Shown piece by piece: positions 45,022 to 58,495 of a stretch of DNA of 64,000 nt. The translations under genes were made by a program, and so were the position numbers. Source of the DNA: Jaapia argillacea MUCL 33604 (lineage: Eukaryota > Basidiomycota > Agaricomycetes > Jaapiales > Jaapiaceae); NCBI GenBank assembly GCA_000697665.1, contig KL197753.1, forward strand, positions 80,046 through 144,045, given 5' to 3'. The stretch's first letter is position 1, and the number at the start of each line of letters is the position of its first letter. Below the pieces are notes generated by a model. It saw nothing but the letters and a program-made list of their open reading frames with translations. It ran no database searches and was not told the origin of the DNA.

Positions 45022-46282
45022 TCAAGTCCCATCGATCCACCGCCCAATAGTCCGGAGGGTTTCTGTGCGCTCTGGCTCGTGCCACGCGAAGGCAAAATAG
45101 TCATGCACAGCATCGGGAGGAATGGCCGAGCTGACACGAACCCCATCGCTTTCCATTCTCTCGATCAAGACCTTTGAGTCGTCGAGGAGTCGCTCAGCAC
45201 CGCCAGCAACCACAAAAGTCTCGGGAAAGTCTGTGAAGAGGCCGTCTGTCGCAGCAATATGGGCCGAGGCAGGTGACAAATAACGATTCGTCTTTGCTTC
45301 GCCGAGGTCAAGTGAACCCAGCAACGATGTCACTCCATAATCTCCAAACAATCCCTGTGATTGAACATTGAAGAGATCAGATGGAATGTTATCCGTCTGA
45401 GACGACCCAGGACCGACACGGGACGACGATAAATCAGCCCAAGGCGACATGAGGAGTAGTTTGCCGGGGGGAGGAAGGGAGGGTATTGGGTTCTCCACGA
45501 GGTGGCGTACTAACGCCAGGGCGATGTTTCCGCCGGCCGAATCACCCATCACAATGACATTCTCCGGTTCGAATTCGCACTCCCGGATGAGGAATTGGTA
45601 TGCAGCTAGGGCGTCTACGACGGCTGTTGGGAAGGGGTTTTTGGGAGGGTTGGGGTACGAGGCGGCGAGACGGTAGTCAGCGGCGAATGTACGCCTCAGT
45701 ACGGTTGAATGCTGAAGGAGGCCACGAGTGATACTGGCTGTGAGGTCCGAAGGATGGCCACTGCCAATCTATGAGACGTATACTTAGTGAGTATTGGCTT
45801 CGGGAAGGAAATCATATGATTTGTAAGCTCACATAAAATAACCCTCCGTGCAAATGCAGCAGAGTTTTCTCCTTGGGTCGCGCTCTCCATCCATCGTCCA
45901 ACCTCATTCCCTTCTTCAAAAGCCAGTATCCTGGCAGCCGAGACGATACAACTTTGGCTTGATCAGCCGCCCTTCTGACCTCGCCGCAAAAAACGTCATC
46001 CGCAAGCTCATTGACCCATACAAACTTCGCATCTGTCAACTCGTTGTCTGGCACTTCCTTCGTGGGATCTCGGCCTTGGATGGGGTTCACCTCATTTAGC
46101 GCAACGAAAATCCGTAAGGCTTCAACGGCCAGGCATCGCTTTAGGGTCCAAGTCCTCCGAGGTCTGTTTCCAGGATTGAGATAGTAGAGGATCCAAATCG
46201 GGAGTCTAAAGAACACGAGGGTGAATACGAGGTACGTCAGATATATGCCCTTGAATGGCTGGTGGTGCAAGACTTTGACCAT
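45022..46282 (-). CDS. Alpha/beta hydrolase (hormone-sensitive-lipase-like fold), 398 aa
   Basis: Exons 46282-45833 and 45768-45022 join to 1197 nt. An N-terminal hydrophobic segment, GIYLTYLVFTLVFFRLPIWIL, is probably a membrane anchor. The oxyanion motif LHLHGGLFY lies at the end of exon 1, the nucleophile elbow GDSAGGN near 45540, and a candidate acid (Asp) and His near VVAGGAERLLDDSK and AVHDYFAFAWHEP. This spacing fits the family of fungal steroid/ester hydrolases with HGG and GDSAG boxes. The enzyme should act on short esters; the natural substrate is unknown. The gene is convergent with the MYND gene, their stop codons 180 bp apart. Confidence 0.88.
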
Positions 46283-46675
46283 AGCCGTAAGTATAGAGAG
46301 TGAGGAAGGAACTGGCAGACACCGATGGGAGAGAAAGCCGACTTACCACTCCATATATCTGTAGGGATACGGACGGAGTCATCCCAATACCTCCTCCCCC
46401 GACTCAGACTCAGTATGACTGCAGTGCCGACGGTGTGCACCTCATAAATAGGTACAGGATAGAGTCAAGGTGCGTTGTTCGCGGGGACGGGATTCACGGG
46501 CCGGGATCACAATCCCCTCCATATGAATAACGTTAAGAAAATGGCTGTTTGCGAGGTACAACATATTGCGTAGTACACCAGTAGTCCGACGATAAACAAC
46601 CAAGACTCTATCACATCACTAATAGGACTACAAATTGAGTTCTTCGTCACAGCACACGTCCTGTCGCGTACCGCA

Positions 46676-48266
46676 TTATAGGATCGAATCTGCCTCACCA
46701 ATATCATCACTCACCGCAGCGACCGGATTAGGCGCACGTCCTGCACGTTCCAAAGAACCATCAACCAGCTCATACGCCGGCCTATACCTCGACGCGTCCT
46801 TTGACCGTTCAGACTTCGCGACGCACCCACAAGACTCTGAGTAACACGTGGTGGATGGGTCGTCAAGCACCCTGACAAGGCCATTACTGAGAGGTGGAGA
46901 GGAAGTGTCCGCAGGGCAGATGGCTGTTGGGTCGACCGACAGAGTGACCAGCTCTGCCTTGTGAGGCAAAGGGGCAGGAGGAACGACCGCTCCTCCTCCA
47001 CATTGAGCAGTTGGGTCTGCGGCAAGTATTTGGAGGGTGGTGGCATGAGGGAGGGGAGGTAAGGAGTTGGAGTTGGAGTCTCCCCCGCACTGAGCCGTAG
47101 GGTCAGCGGAGAGGGTGATGAGAGTGGCCGCATGGGGAAGGGGATCCAATGAGGTCGTAGCACATGAAGGTTGAATGAGGAGTGCTGGATTCGGGAAGGT
47201 GTTGTAGGTGGACCCCACTGAAGTATACCTGGTCGAGAAATGTGTTTTAAAACGTTGCCCTGCGGATTTGAGATCTGGACTTACCCTTCGTCGTACAGGC
47301 AACAATAAGGCACTTTGAGCTTCCGCAAAAATGTCCAGATATCGGCGTATTCCCAGTTGATAATAGGGTGAACTCGTTCAAAGCGAGGCCACCCGGGATC
47401 TGTTAGATTCTTGAAAGCAAGTTTCTCTAAGGTGGATAGTGAGCCGAGAGGACGAGAAGAATGAATGAGCAACACGAACCTCCGTGTGGATCGCTTCGTC
47501 GTGTGCCGACCATGATGGCTTGCACCTCAGGGAATTTCTCCTTGTACGACTCCAAAGCTCTTCTCATCCCTTCGCCGCCCTTGGCTTTGCCAACGGGACC
47601 AGAACCATTTGCTTGAGCGACGTAATCAGGTGCGCCGTTGACGAGGCGTGGAGTTGCGACGCTCTCTACTGGAAGACTTGGTGTTGAAGGTGGTGGTGAA
47701 TGGAAAAGGTTAAGGTTGTATGCTTTGGCAGATTGTTCGATGAAACATTCGAGTTCGGAGAAGGGTGAGGGGACCGGGATATATATGGCGCAGATTTGTT
47801 TGGGGGAAGATGAGGCCGCTGTTCGTCGGGCTACAGCAGCCGCATAGAGATGGAGAACCACAGTACCTGGTTGAAGAACGATCAACATCAGCATTTGAGG
47901 ATCGGAACTGCAATCGCAATGGACGAGAACTACTCCAACAGGGCCGGAAGCCCCAGGTGGGCTTCGATCCCGACCAACCCTTCATCTTGGTGCAACCTCT
48001 ATCTCGCAACAACTACTCCCGGAGAACGGAAATCTCGACTCACAATCTTTGCCACCATTGAAGCTTAGCGAAACGTGCTCGTGCCTTCATAAACCGACGC
48101 AAATCATCGTCATTCCAATTTCTCCCAAGCCAAATGAGCTCTAGACCCACCCATGGGTGTCCAACGATTCGTCTATGACCTGCAAAGCCTCCTTCACAAG
48201 AGGTGCAATCGGTTCTGAAGATTCTGCGAGCCCGTACACGTCTCTTGCGATGGTTTTCGTGTCCAT
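46676..48266 (-). CDS. FAD1: FAD synthase (FMN adenylyltransferase)
   Basis: Exons 48266-48151, 48084-48044, 47866-47480, 47426-47285 and 47228-46676 join to 1239 nt (412 residues plus stop), all phases consistent. PAPS-reductase-like motifs identify it: LSFNGGKDC (phosphate loop, assembled over two splices), [38 protein letters not shown], and [16 protein letters not shown]. It transfers AMP from ATP to FMN, making FAD for flavoenzymes. An insertion of four imperfect repeats of about 26-29 residues (LPH...DPTAQC type) lies between the last two motifs. An in-frame Met at 48383 would add 39 residues rich in Arg and His and poor in acids, resembling a mitochondrial presequence. The small exon of 41 nt is certain from phase. 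Confidence 0.92.
46844..47140 (-). repeat. Fourfold degenerate repeat coding for an insertion in FAD synthase
   Basis: Units start [54 protein letters not shown] and [14 protein letters not shown], spaced 26-29 codons. Each ends in a Cys preceded by Asp-Pro-Thr/Ser. Confidence 0.8.
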
Positions 48267-48610
48267 ACCGATGGTCGTGGAGTGGAAGAGAGATGTGAGA
48301 ATCACCCGAGAAGGCTGTCGGTGGTGGCGTGGAGTCAGCAGTGCCCAAGTGAAAGTTCTGCGGAGACAACGAACGTGGTGCATAACCGTCGCAGACGCAA
48401 TCGTCAGTGATCAGGACTCAATTACTTAGAATTCCTGCTTTGGGTGTTTAGAGGAGACTTTGAACCGGGATGTGCCTTCCTTCCTAGTTTCCACCATACC
48501 ATATCGCTACCTTGGCGAGATTGAGTATAAATACTTGTTGATCAGCCACTTGCGACCGCCCGGCTTCTGCTCTATCGTCGAATCTTCGAGCTCATCGGTT
48601 GAACCCTACG

Positions 48611-50095
<1,485 letters not shown>

Positions 50096-50319
50096 GTAAA
50101 TGAGCCCGTTGTTAACTCGTTGTATTGTGGACTGAGTTGAGGACGCTAGACTGTAGTACTTAGGAATGAACATTCGAATGGTTGAAACGAACATTGAACA
50201 AACATCTACCTTCTCCAGCGTTGAGACCTAGTTGATAGGACGGGGGAGTTACTCCATACTGTCAAAAATGTGCCGGACTTGAGCGCCGTTAGAGAAAAAT
50301 AGTCAAAAATATTATCCTC

Positions 50320-50423
50320 TACCGACAGTGGGGATCGAACCCACAATCTTTCGCTTAAGGGTACGTGCTCAGCGCACTACAAATACCTAGGAAGCGAACG
50401 CCTTGCCATTTGGCCATGCCGGC
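50320..50423 (-). tRNA. tRNA-Arg (anticodon CCT) with a 32 nt intron
   Basis: On the minus strand the 5' GCCGGCA pairs with 3' TGTCGGT (two G-U pairs), followed by discriminator A. The D arm reads TGGCCAAATGGCAAGGCG (box A), the anticodon stem is TTCGC/GCGAA with loop TTCCTA-A interrupted after position 37 by a 32 nt intron, and the T arm is GTGGG-TTCGATC-CCCAC (box B). The mature length is 72 nt. The intron sits at the canonical site one base 3' of the anticodon. No CCA is encoded, as expected in eukaryotes. Confidence 0.92.
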
Positions 50424-53400
50424 GTTGTAGAACGTTCGCCTCTTTACAATATGAGGCATCGTCGAATGGCAAGAACTATACTCTGCCCCATCGACATGAA
50501 TATTCCTCGTTGAACATCCCTTGACGGATTTGGCCCGTTAGCAAAGTGGCGGACCTAGGTTATGTGCATATATGCACAATTCTGAGCTCATAATTGACAA
50601 AAGTAGTTCAATCTAAGTGATGACGTACCAATTTACAGGCGTCTTGGGATATCAACCTTAGTGATATCTTGATGTAGGCAGTGAGCAGCCGAGTCGTGTT
50701 GACAGGCCGCGGTTGTGTTGCTTCGTGGTGGTTTTGGTAGAGTTTGACAGTGAGTATATTAGTATAGACATCCATAGGATTGCAAAACTCTCAAGGTAGA
50801 GGATGTAAAATATTGAACGGCGAGAGTCGCGAGCTGGATCATGGAGGTGGAGATGAGGTCACTTCAAACTCCGCCAAGCGCGACTGTGATCGCCAACACG
50901 TCTGTCACGGTAAGTGACATCGCGACAATATGCTGCCTCCCCAATGCCTCCCTACCCCTCCGTCTTCCTGTTGCCAACATACGCAGAGTCCTTTGGGATC
51001 CCAAGTCCAGCCCATGGAAATATCTGCCAATTAGTTTCCTCACGGAATCCTTGTTGTGCTGAGGAGATCTCTCCTCCGAGTCGACACCCTCAGACTTGTG
51101 CACATGTGACGACGTGCGGTCGATTAGAAACACCCTTTTCTGGAAATAATTCCTGAAAATATCTGCTTGTGTATGCCCTATTGCTCTCAAACAGTCCCAA
51201 GCCGATGATTCTCAGTTGTGACTTTTGGGTTCTCGTCGTTTGGTTGGTGGCCACCTCCGAAAAACCAAATTCATGTTGAGCCAACATGCCTCATCCTCCA
51301 CGTCATGGTGTTTGGAATTGAAGTAGTGCGCAGGTGGCCGTAAGCCCCACAGTGACTGGATTGTCCGCAATCAGACTGCGGATGATCAGTAAGTTACTCC
51401 CTCGTTTTTTAGGAATAAGTGGGTTTCTCACTAGATGTGAGTCAGTTTGCTTCTCGCAGTCCATCGAGAGCCTCAGATCATTCTACCTTACCCAGAGTCT
51501 CGTCCAACCAAAACCTCGATACACCATGTCCATTGGGATAGCCCAGTTTCTCAAGCCATTTTCGGTCTCATGATTGTGTGACATCTTAGAAAGTGCCCCG
51601 TCCTTCTAACTCGTCTATTCCCACAGGTTCAACTATTGGCAGGACTTAGGATGACGATACATCCACTGGTTTAAGTCCACACCTTCTTAGACATCTTCTG
51701 ACAACATATGGCCCAAAAATAGAAGAAGGGTTGCGAGGCTCGCTTCCCGGGCAGCTCAGTGGGTATGGTCATATCCGAGTCTTAAAGTCCCCTTGCCAAT
51801 ACGAATGGAGTTCCAGGTAATGGAACCAGCAGGGTGCGTCATCATTCCTCATTGCTATGCCCCACACAAACATTTAACTGGTTCCAGGGTTTCGAATGAT
51901 GTAAAGTTCCTGCTGGGCCAGGCGAAGCTCCCTCACCTGCCTCGCTTCTTCAGGGATTGAATACCCAATCTTGGCTTGACGAATATCAAATCTTTCGACA
52001 ATGCCTTCCGACTCTCCAGAACCGCAAATGAGCTTCCCCGTCCTCCTGTGTGCGCGGATAAATTCACTCAGACCGCCACCATACTCCGAAGATATTCGAC
52101 GCATTGAGCGGTGAGGCGTTCAAGGGAAGCTAACAAGTTTAGACAAAAATGCATACATCGAAGGTTCCGACGCTGTGACTTACAGGTCGTCAACTGGCCC
52201 ACCAACCGACCCTTTTCGGGTTGTCCTCCTGTAGGATACTGGTTAGGATCCAGTCCACCCGGTCACCGGGAGTTCTTAGAGTTAGTCTTGGCACGTCATC
52301 TCCCCACAGACCCACCTCCCCTCTATCCGTTCTTCGCTATTGAGTTGAATCCCTCAATTTCCATACGGACGCCGCTCAACCCGTTGGTCACAATGGAGGC
52401 TGATCACCCTCATTTGTCGATGTAGCTCGAGCTCGAGCGACTTCCCCGCTAGAGTGGGTACTAACTGGCGTTCACCTGACTTCGGGGGACCCCAACGCTG
52501 CCGAGAGGTATTCAAACCAATTCCAATATGCTTGACTTGACCAACCTGCTGACCTCATTTATTGGTGAATAGGCTACGCTGAATACACTGGAAGTCTGTG
52601 GGAAGATTGATGCCGTGGCTGTTCTGTACCAGCGGAAACTTGTAGCCTATCATGTCGGCGTTAATTGTGATCCGGATCGAGAGGACGAAAATACTCTGAC
52701 CCGTAGGCCCTCTCGAAAACGGCGTCTTCGAGGTGCACACAATCATCTGTGGTGAGTCCGTTGGGTGTTTATTATTCGTGTTCCACAATGACTCGGGGCC
52801 CTGGAGGTTGTGGTGTGAAGGGACACGTTATCTCCGTCATCTGCTCTTCGTCTGGACACATTAATTTCTCTGACTCTAGTCTCGCTCTCTCGGACATTTC
52901 CGTTCAAATCGACTGTATAACCGAGACGCGCACCCCTCCGTGGGCAGAAAGGGATCCTCCGTCAACCCGTCGAAGTCACGATTGGTCAGCCGCGAGCCTC
53001 AGCAGACGCGGTATATATGGTCGGACATATCCGCCGAACCTTCAGAAGCACGGGACGGTGAAGCGGAATAGACTTGGGAAGCGCTGAAATGTCCACCAAC
53101 CACTCTCGAGGTGCCAGCACGGATGGCAGCGACCCTCGCAGACACTCACACGCTGTCCAATATCCTTCTCAACCGGCGGTTTAACCACCACACGCTGAGC
53201 TCCTGAGCTTCTTTATATGCCGGGCTCGGTTTCCCGACGATCTCTTCTTTCTTTCCGCGCCCTCCTGTTTTTCTTCATCCAACCGGAACTTGATTTTCCA
53301 CCTTGACGAAACTCTCGGCACGGAATGGTGTGGGGAATCTGTGTGAGTCTTCGAATTTACGAGATCCGCCAACGTGTCCCCGTACTGGGGCTTATGGAGG

Positions 53401-54074
53401 AGTGGTGACACAGTCTCATGGAGCGGAAGAGATACCTTGCGTCGCGGGATGCCCTTCTGTCTGTCCTCCACCGGACGACATCATCTTCCTTCGGTTTTGG
53501 TGATCCCATTCCCTCAGGCTGGGGGCTTCTTCGCTCGTGTCCGTTTCCTCTGAGTTTCTGAAGCTATCCCATGCCCGTGTAAGGCATCCTCTGGGTGGGA
53601 TGGCTAACCAGCCAACACACTGCATCTTCTGTATTGGCTGGTTTAGGGCGTTGGGCGCATAGGGGTCCTAGGGTCTAATAAGGGATTTCACAAGCCAACT
53701 TGAACCTTGATTATAGTAATCTGATCCCGCCACCTAAACCTAATCAATGCCCTTCCCCACCCCCTCGCGCTGTCGTACAACGGACACGCTCGGGACTCAC
53801 AGCAACAAGGCCATGTCCACGTCTCGCCAGATCCGGAATGTCAGCTGCAATTCATCAGTCATCATCTGCCGCCTCGTTTCCCATACGTAGCGTCTTGGCC
53901 TGTGCTGCTTCGGCGTGTTCGTGTTACCACACGGATGCCTCGCGGGCAACTCGCGGGCGATGAATTTAAAGTGCAAGCAGGTATCGTTATCCTCTATCTC
54001 AAAACCACCCCAAGAATAACTCGGCGCGTCAGTCCTTCGATTACCCCCTTGTTTGTCGACACCCCAGCTGCAAG
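50424..54074. other. Gene-poor region, no gene supported
   Basis: About 3.65 kb with many short frames and no recognisable domain. Two stretches look mildly protein-like: the plus strand near 52570-52755 (TLNTLEVCGKIDAV, VLYQRKLVAYHVGVN) and the minus strand 52104-51874 (GIVERFDIRQAKIGYS). Neither can be extended through plausible splice sites, and they may be remnants. The rest resembles unique non-coding DNA or old decayed repeats. Confidence 0.4.
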
Positions 54075-55225
54075 ATGTCAGATACCTGCACGATGCCAGA
54101 TACAGTCGCGTCGCCAGGAGAGTCGGGTGTTTCGATGGCACCTTTCGACCACCCCAAGGCAGATATCATCCTCCGTTCTTCTGATGGAGTCGATTTTAGA
54201 ATGTTCAAGCTCCTCCTCTCGCTCTCCTCGCCTTTTTTCGACTCCATGTTCGAGTTGCCACAACCTTGCGAAGATGTTCTACCCTTGCTTGATGTAACCG
54301 AGCCAAGCACTACCCTCCGCCCACTCCTATCACTCTGCTTCCCTCTCGCTGCCAACATCACACCAATAACATTCAAAACTCTAGAAGAACTCCAACCAGT
54401 CCTAGAAGCATCTGTCAAATATGACATGTCAGCCATAACGACTCACCTCCTCACGCACCTCATTTCGCCAACTTTTCTCCAAACTCAACCATTAGCCGTA
54501 TACGCCATCGCGTGTCGTTACAAACTCACACCCCAAGCTCGACTTGCAGCTAAAGCCACTCTTCGACAACCACCTCCCGGATCTCCATTATGTCCATTCA
54601 CGAATCATCTCGATAATATCCCCGCGACTTCCCTCTTCCGTCTCCTCGAATATCGTCACCGATGTACCGAGATTGCATCTTCGGTCCCTTTTGGCACGAA
54701 ATGGATGCCATTGACGTATGTGTGGTTCAACTGTAGTCATTGTCCACCTGGGAAGAGGCTGAGGAGTTGGGCATGGGAAGGTGATGATGATTTTGAATGT
54801 CGGTATCCGAGGCAATGGTGGGAGGAGTTTATGGAGGTTGCCAGTGGGGAACTTGGAAAGAGACCTTGTGGAGAGACTGTTACTGGTCCTCCCCCGAGTT
54901 CGAGTTCAAGTGATGGGGAGGCAGAAGGGGTGGATGGGAGTGTGGGAAATGGGTTTACGTATCTTGGTGCCAGGGGCAGCGAGGTTGGTAATGGTAGTGG
55001 AATGCCGGTTTGGGTCAAGAGGTTCGTTGCGAGAGCTATGGAGTGTCCGACTTGTCGAACGAATGTGCAAGATGATATGAGGAGGTTCTTGAAGCTGTTT
55101 GAGAGGCAGGTTGATAGAGCGGTGGGAATTGTGCGTGTTTTCTCTCCTTGTCGTTGATTTGGAATGAAAAACTGATGGTATTCTTTCTTTTTTTGCGATA
55201 GGTCGAACTCAAGGTGGATTTCTGA
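54075..55225 (+). CDS. BTB/POZ domain protein (359 aa)
   Basis: Exons 54075-55130 and 55202-55225 join to 1080 nt; reading through the intron gives a slightly different C-terminus, but the spliced form VELKVDF is favoured by the GTGCGT donor and GATAG acceptor. The BTB fold is at about residues 25-130: HPKADIILRSSDGVDF, FKLLLSLSSPFFDSMF and DVTEPSTTLRPLLSLCFP, with EASVKYDMSAITTHLLTH at the end. This matches the expanded basidiomycete BTB family, which lacks a Kelch partner. A Cys pair motif (CPTCRTN) sits near the C-terminus. BTB domains mediate dimerisation and often recruit Cullin-3; the target is unknown. Confidence 0.88.
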
Positions 55226-57037
55226 GCTCGACACGACCCATAAGTATCCAGCCTCGAGGTCGAACGCCTTGTGCTCCAGTGCTCCTGGAGTACTTATTAT
55301 TGCTCAGGAAAGCATTATGGAGAATGGGAGGCTCCCCTCAATTGTAGCTGACACCCAACCGTTCATCGTCACCCATCCCACTATCATCCACTCCCTCGAC
55401 GGGTTCAGAGTCGGAGTCGTTAATGATAACTTATCACGGCTCGACCACTAGTATTATCGGAATCCCTTTTGTAAGTTTACCTGTATGTGTCGTGTATTCT
55501 AGTAGGCCACACCCTGTATTTGGAACGGAGAATTGCACCCACAGTTTCGTTCAAGCTCACACTAAGCCTGAGAGGGAGAACGAAGTCGGCGGTCCGGGAC
55601 GCACCATTACCATGTGACTCTATCTCCACGTGATTCTGTTGGAAAGTGTTTGGCCGGAGTGCAGCTCGGAGCACTCCGCCTTCTGCTCTTGACCGTCTTG
55701 ACCTCTCTTGACGCGTCCATCTAGCGATGTACTGGACTGACTCCCACATATGAGGGCAGACGCTGCTGCCAATCCCCCAACGCTGGTGAAAGCTCTGATC
55801 TCAAGTCTACCGTTCACTCGTGAAACGTGCCCGTGGCAATCATCTCCCAGTCCCTAGTATGGGACCAGCCTCATCGTTCCGGGCTCCTTCCAGGCAGCCG
55901 TATTTTTTGTTTCGAAACCTTTCAGTGGCCTTGTGAACTTCGTATAACTGCCACGGTACCGTGAGGCTCTCCCGCCCATGTATTCTCCGCAGGAGTTGGA
56001 AAACCATCAACGTGGTCATTCGTTTTATTTTGACTCAGATGCTCACACGTATATTTGTACTCTCCTTATCTGATGATATTCTCTACGTCTCCGTTTCCAA
56101 AATCTGGCTATTCTATCTTGGACTCCGTTCAACGGAAGCGAGGGATTGTTCGATTGGTCCTACTGAGATCAGGCACCAATTATGTAAGATTACCAAAAGT
56201 AGAGATTTGTGATGGCCTGAGAACTCCCATGGCGATTGCCGTGAAGGACATTCCCACAGACATACCGCGAGCCACGGTCTATGAGCGGGTCCTGTGTCTG
56301 GGGGACCAGAGACCAAAATATCGCCCAATTTGGTCATTTGGCTTTCATTGGCCGGGACTCCCCCTCTGTACTCGCAGTTCAGCTCTCTCATGTTGAGTAG
56401 GGATTCCCAGAAAATTTAGGGGGAATGAAATAGCTTGTTACTACCTCTGAGAACTTTATTGGCCCCCTGAAAATTGCTGGTTGCTTTCCGATTCGGAATA
56501 TTGAGATTTCACAGTTCGCTTAGTCAGCAACATTCACAAGTCTGCCCACATGAACTTGGACATGGAGGAATTAATATTTGGGTATCCCAGGGATAATAGA
56601 ACTCCATTATTGATAATACCTTGCAGTTTAAACTACGGCTTGTAGACTATGTAAGGGCTGTACCATGGAAAGAACATATGAACTGTATTTAACACCATCT
56701 CAGCATCTCTACAGGTTCCCGGTCCCAGACCAGGTCAGACCCGAAGGACTCAACGAGAACATCGCCGGACTAGCGGGACCTTGAGACTTGGCTTCAGGAC
56801 CTTGGGCCCAGAGAAGTCTCGCCACGTGCGCCAAACCTAATCTGAGTAGGACCAATCGAACTGGGACTCAACGGAAGCTTCCCGGATTACTGAACCCTAA
56901 CCTCCTTTGTCCGATCTCGGCCCGGTACCTCTCCCTCCTAACTTATCTCTTTGTTGACAGTGATCCCCATCCATCTCGTGGTTGGCGTCGACAATACCTT
57001 ATCCTTCCTGCAGCTGTAAAACGATCTATCTGATAAT
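55226..57037. other. Intergenic region, nothing recognised
   Basis: 1.8 kb between the BTB and F-box genes. Short frames on both strands have no domain character. The last few hundred bases before 57038 presumably hold the F-box gene promoter. Confidence 0.4.
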
Positions 57038-58285
57038 ATGTCTTCAGAACCCACCCTGGAGAGTACCAACAACCCTTCAACACCGTCGCTCAGCAACTTA
57101 CCCACCGAACTCCTCCTCGAAATCATCTATCACGTCCTAGGTCTCTACCCCGACCAAATACCAAGGCTTGACATAGATGTAGAGAAATATACTCTCCCGA
57201 ATTCATGGCCCTCCTCTCTCTTAACACTCAATTCGTCGTTTGATTCCATAACTCAACACCTCCTATACACCCACCTCCGATTTCGATCAACAAGACAGCT
57301 GCAACTCTTCGCGAGAAGACTTAACCACTTGACGACTGGAGGCCACAAGTTGCCGTACCCGCCGAAGACGATATCGGTCACCCTCGCCGGTGCAACCGCC
57401 GATTTCTATGTGTATGTGTATTTGAGGGATGTGCTCTTGACTTGTCTTGGTCATCCTCCTTACGCGGAATCGAATGGAAGCGGAGAGGTATCCCAGAACT
57501 CGGCACCGGGAGGTGGGAAGTTGGAACTCGATGCGCTTCGCCTTTGCTTCAATTCGTATGCCTCACATCGTATTCCCTCTCATAATATGGAATTGATTCG
57601 AGATGCACTGTCGCTGGTGGAGTACGTTCAGCCCCCTCTTTATCCTTTTTGTGGGGGAACGTTAACCGACGTGTATCATTAGCGCAAAAACGTTCATGTG
57701 GACTGGTCCAGATCCAGATCATCATTTCTCAACCGCCGTACGTCTCCCTCTCCCATTCCCACCGAGTCCTATCACGAAATCAAGTAACATACCTCCTAGA
57801 TCGTCCCAGCAGCGACATCATACCTATTCGACGCTCTATCCACCTGGTCATCCCTAACCCATCTCAAACTAACCAACATCGCCTTCCCTTTCCCGTTCAA
57901 CAACGAAAGCCCCGAAAAACCATTCTTACCTCCACTCCCACTCACTGTCCGCACCATCTACATAGGTCAAGCAACTGCGTTACCACCTATAGAGATCGCC
58001 GCGATGGTTTTTAGGGGTATGGAGACGGGGTTGGAAGCGGTTAGGATTGTGGATGGGTATAGTGGGAGTATATGGGGTCCGAGGCTTAGGAGGAGCTTTG
58101 TTGAAGCTGCTGCTGCTCCGTTGATCGTTATTTCTTCGGGACTCGGAGAGGCAGGCGGCGGCGGAATAGACGTGGGGATGACGAATCTGCTTGTGGATGC
58201 TATTAGGAGGGTCGTGAGGTGTGAAGCGAAGAATGATAGGATTATGGGTGGGGATAGGGCTGATGGATCTGCTTTGTTGGAGTGA
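57038..58285 (+). CDS. F-box-like protein (374 aa)
   Basis: Exons 57038-57621, 57683-57737 and 57800-58285 join to 1125 nt with consistent phases. Near residue 20 the sequence SLSNLPTELLLEIIYHVLGL is an F-box core (LPxELLxEI), followed by SSLLTLNSSFDSITQHLLYTHLRF, the usual continuation in basidiomycete F-box proteins. The C-terminal half holds leucine-rich-repeat-like stretches (LTHLKLTNIAFPF, LEAVRIVDGY) but no defined repeat. F-box proteins bring substrates to SCF ubiquitin ligases through Skp1; the substrate is unknown. A hAT transposon begins ten bases after the last base of its stop codon, so the 3' untranslated region is interrupted. Confidence 0.82.
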
Positions 58286-58286
58286 A

Positions 58287-58294
58287 ATCGTAGT
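58287..58294 (+). repeat. 8 bp target-site duplication of the hAT element (left)
   Basis: ATCGTAGT here is repeated exactly at 63396-63403. An 8 bp duplication is diagnostic of hAT transposition. Confidence 0.95.
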
Positions 58295-58450
58295 TAGTGT
58301 TGTGCAGGGCCGGGCTTGGCTCAAAAGCCAGGGCTTGGGCTTGGCTTGGAAGGGCTTGGGCTTGGTAAATCGCAAGCCCGAGCCCCCAGCCAGGGCTCAG
58401 GCTCATGGGGGTCAGGCTCGGGCTCAAGCCTTGGCTTGGTGCACAAGCCA
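58295..58450 (+). repeat. Left terminal and subterminal repeats of the hAT element
   Basis: After the inverted repeat, GGGCTTGG-type and AAGCCCGAG-type motifs alternate to about 58445. They mirror 63245-63395 and are probably transposase-binding sites. Confidence 0.8.
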
Positions 58451-58495
58451 TTAAATTTCTACCTATTGAACAGTCGATACAAAGTACTTTACAAA

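Noticed and set aside
53181-53503. Short opposing frames around 53.2-53.6 kb as small genes
   Set aside because: Low-complexity Arg/Ser composition, mutual overlap, and no start context or splice support.
58310-58450. Regular GGGCTTGGGCTT repeats considered as a CRISPR-like or satellite array
   Set aside because: Units are irregular with no spacers, and they occur symmetrically at both ends of a hAT element, so they are subterminal repeats.
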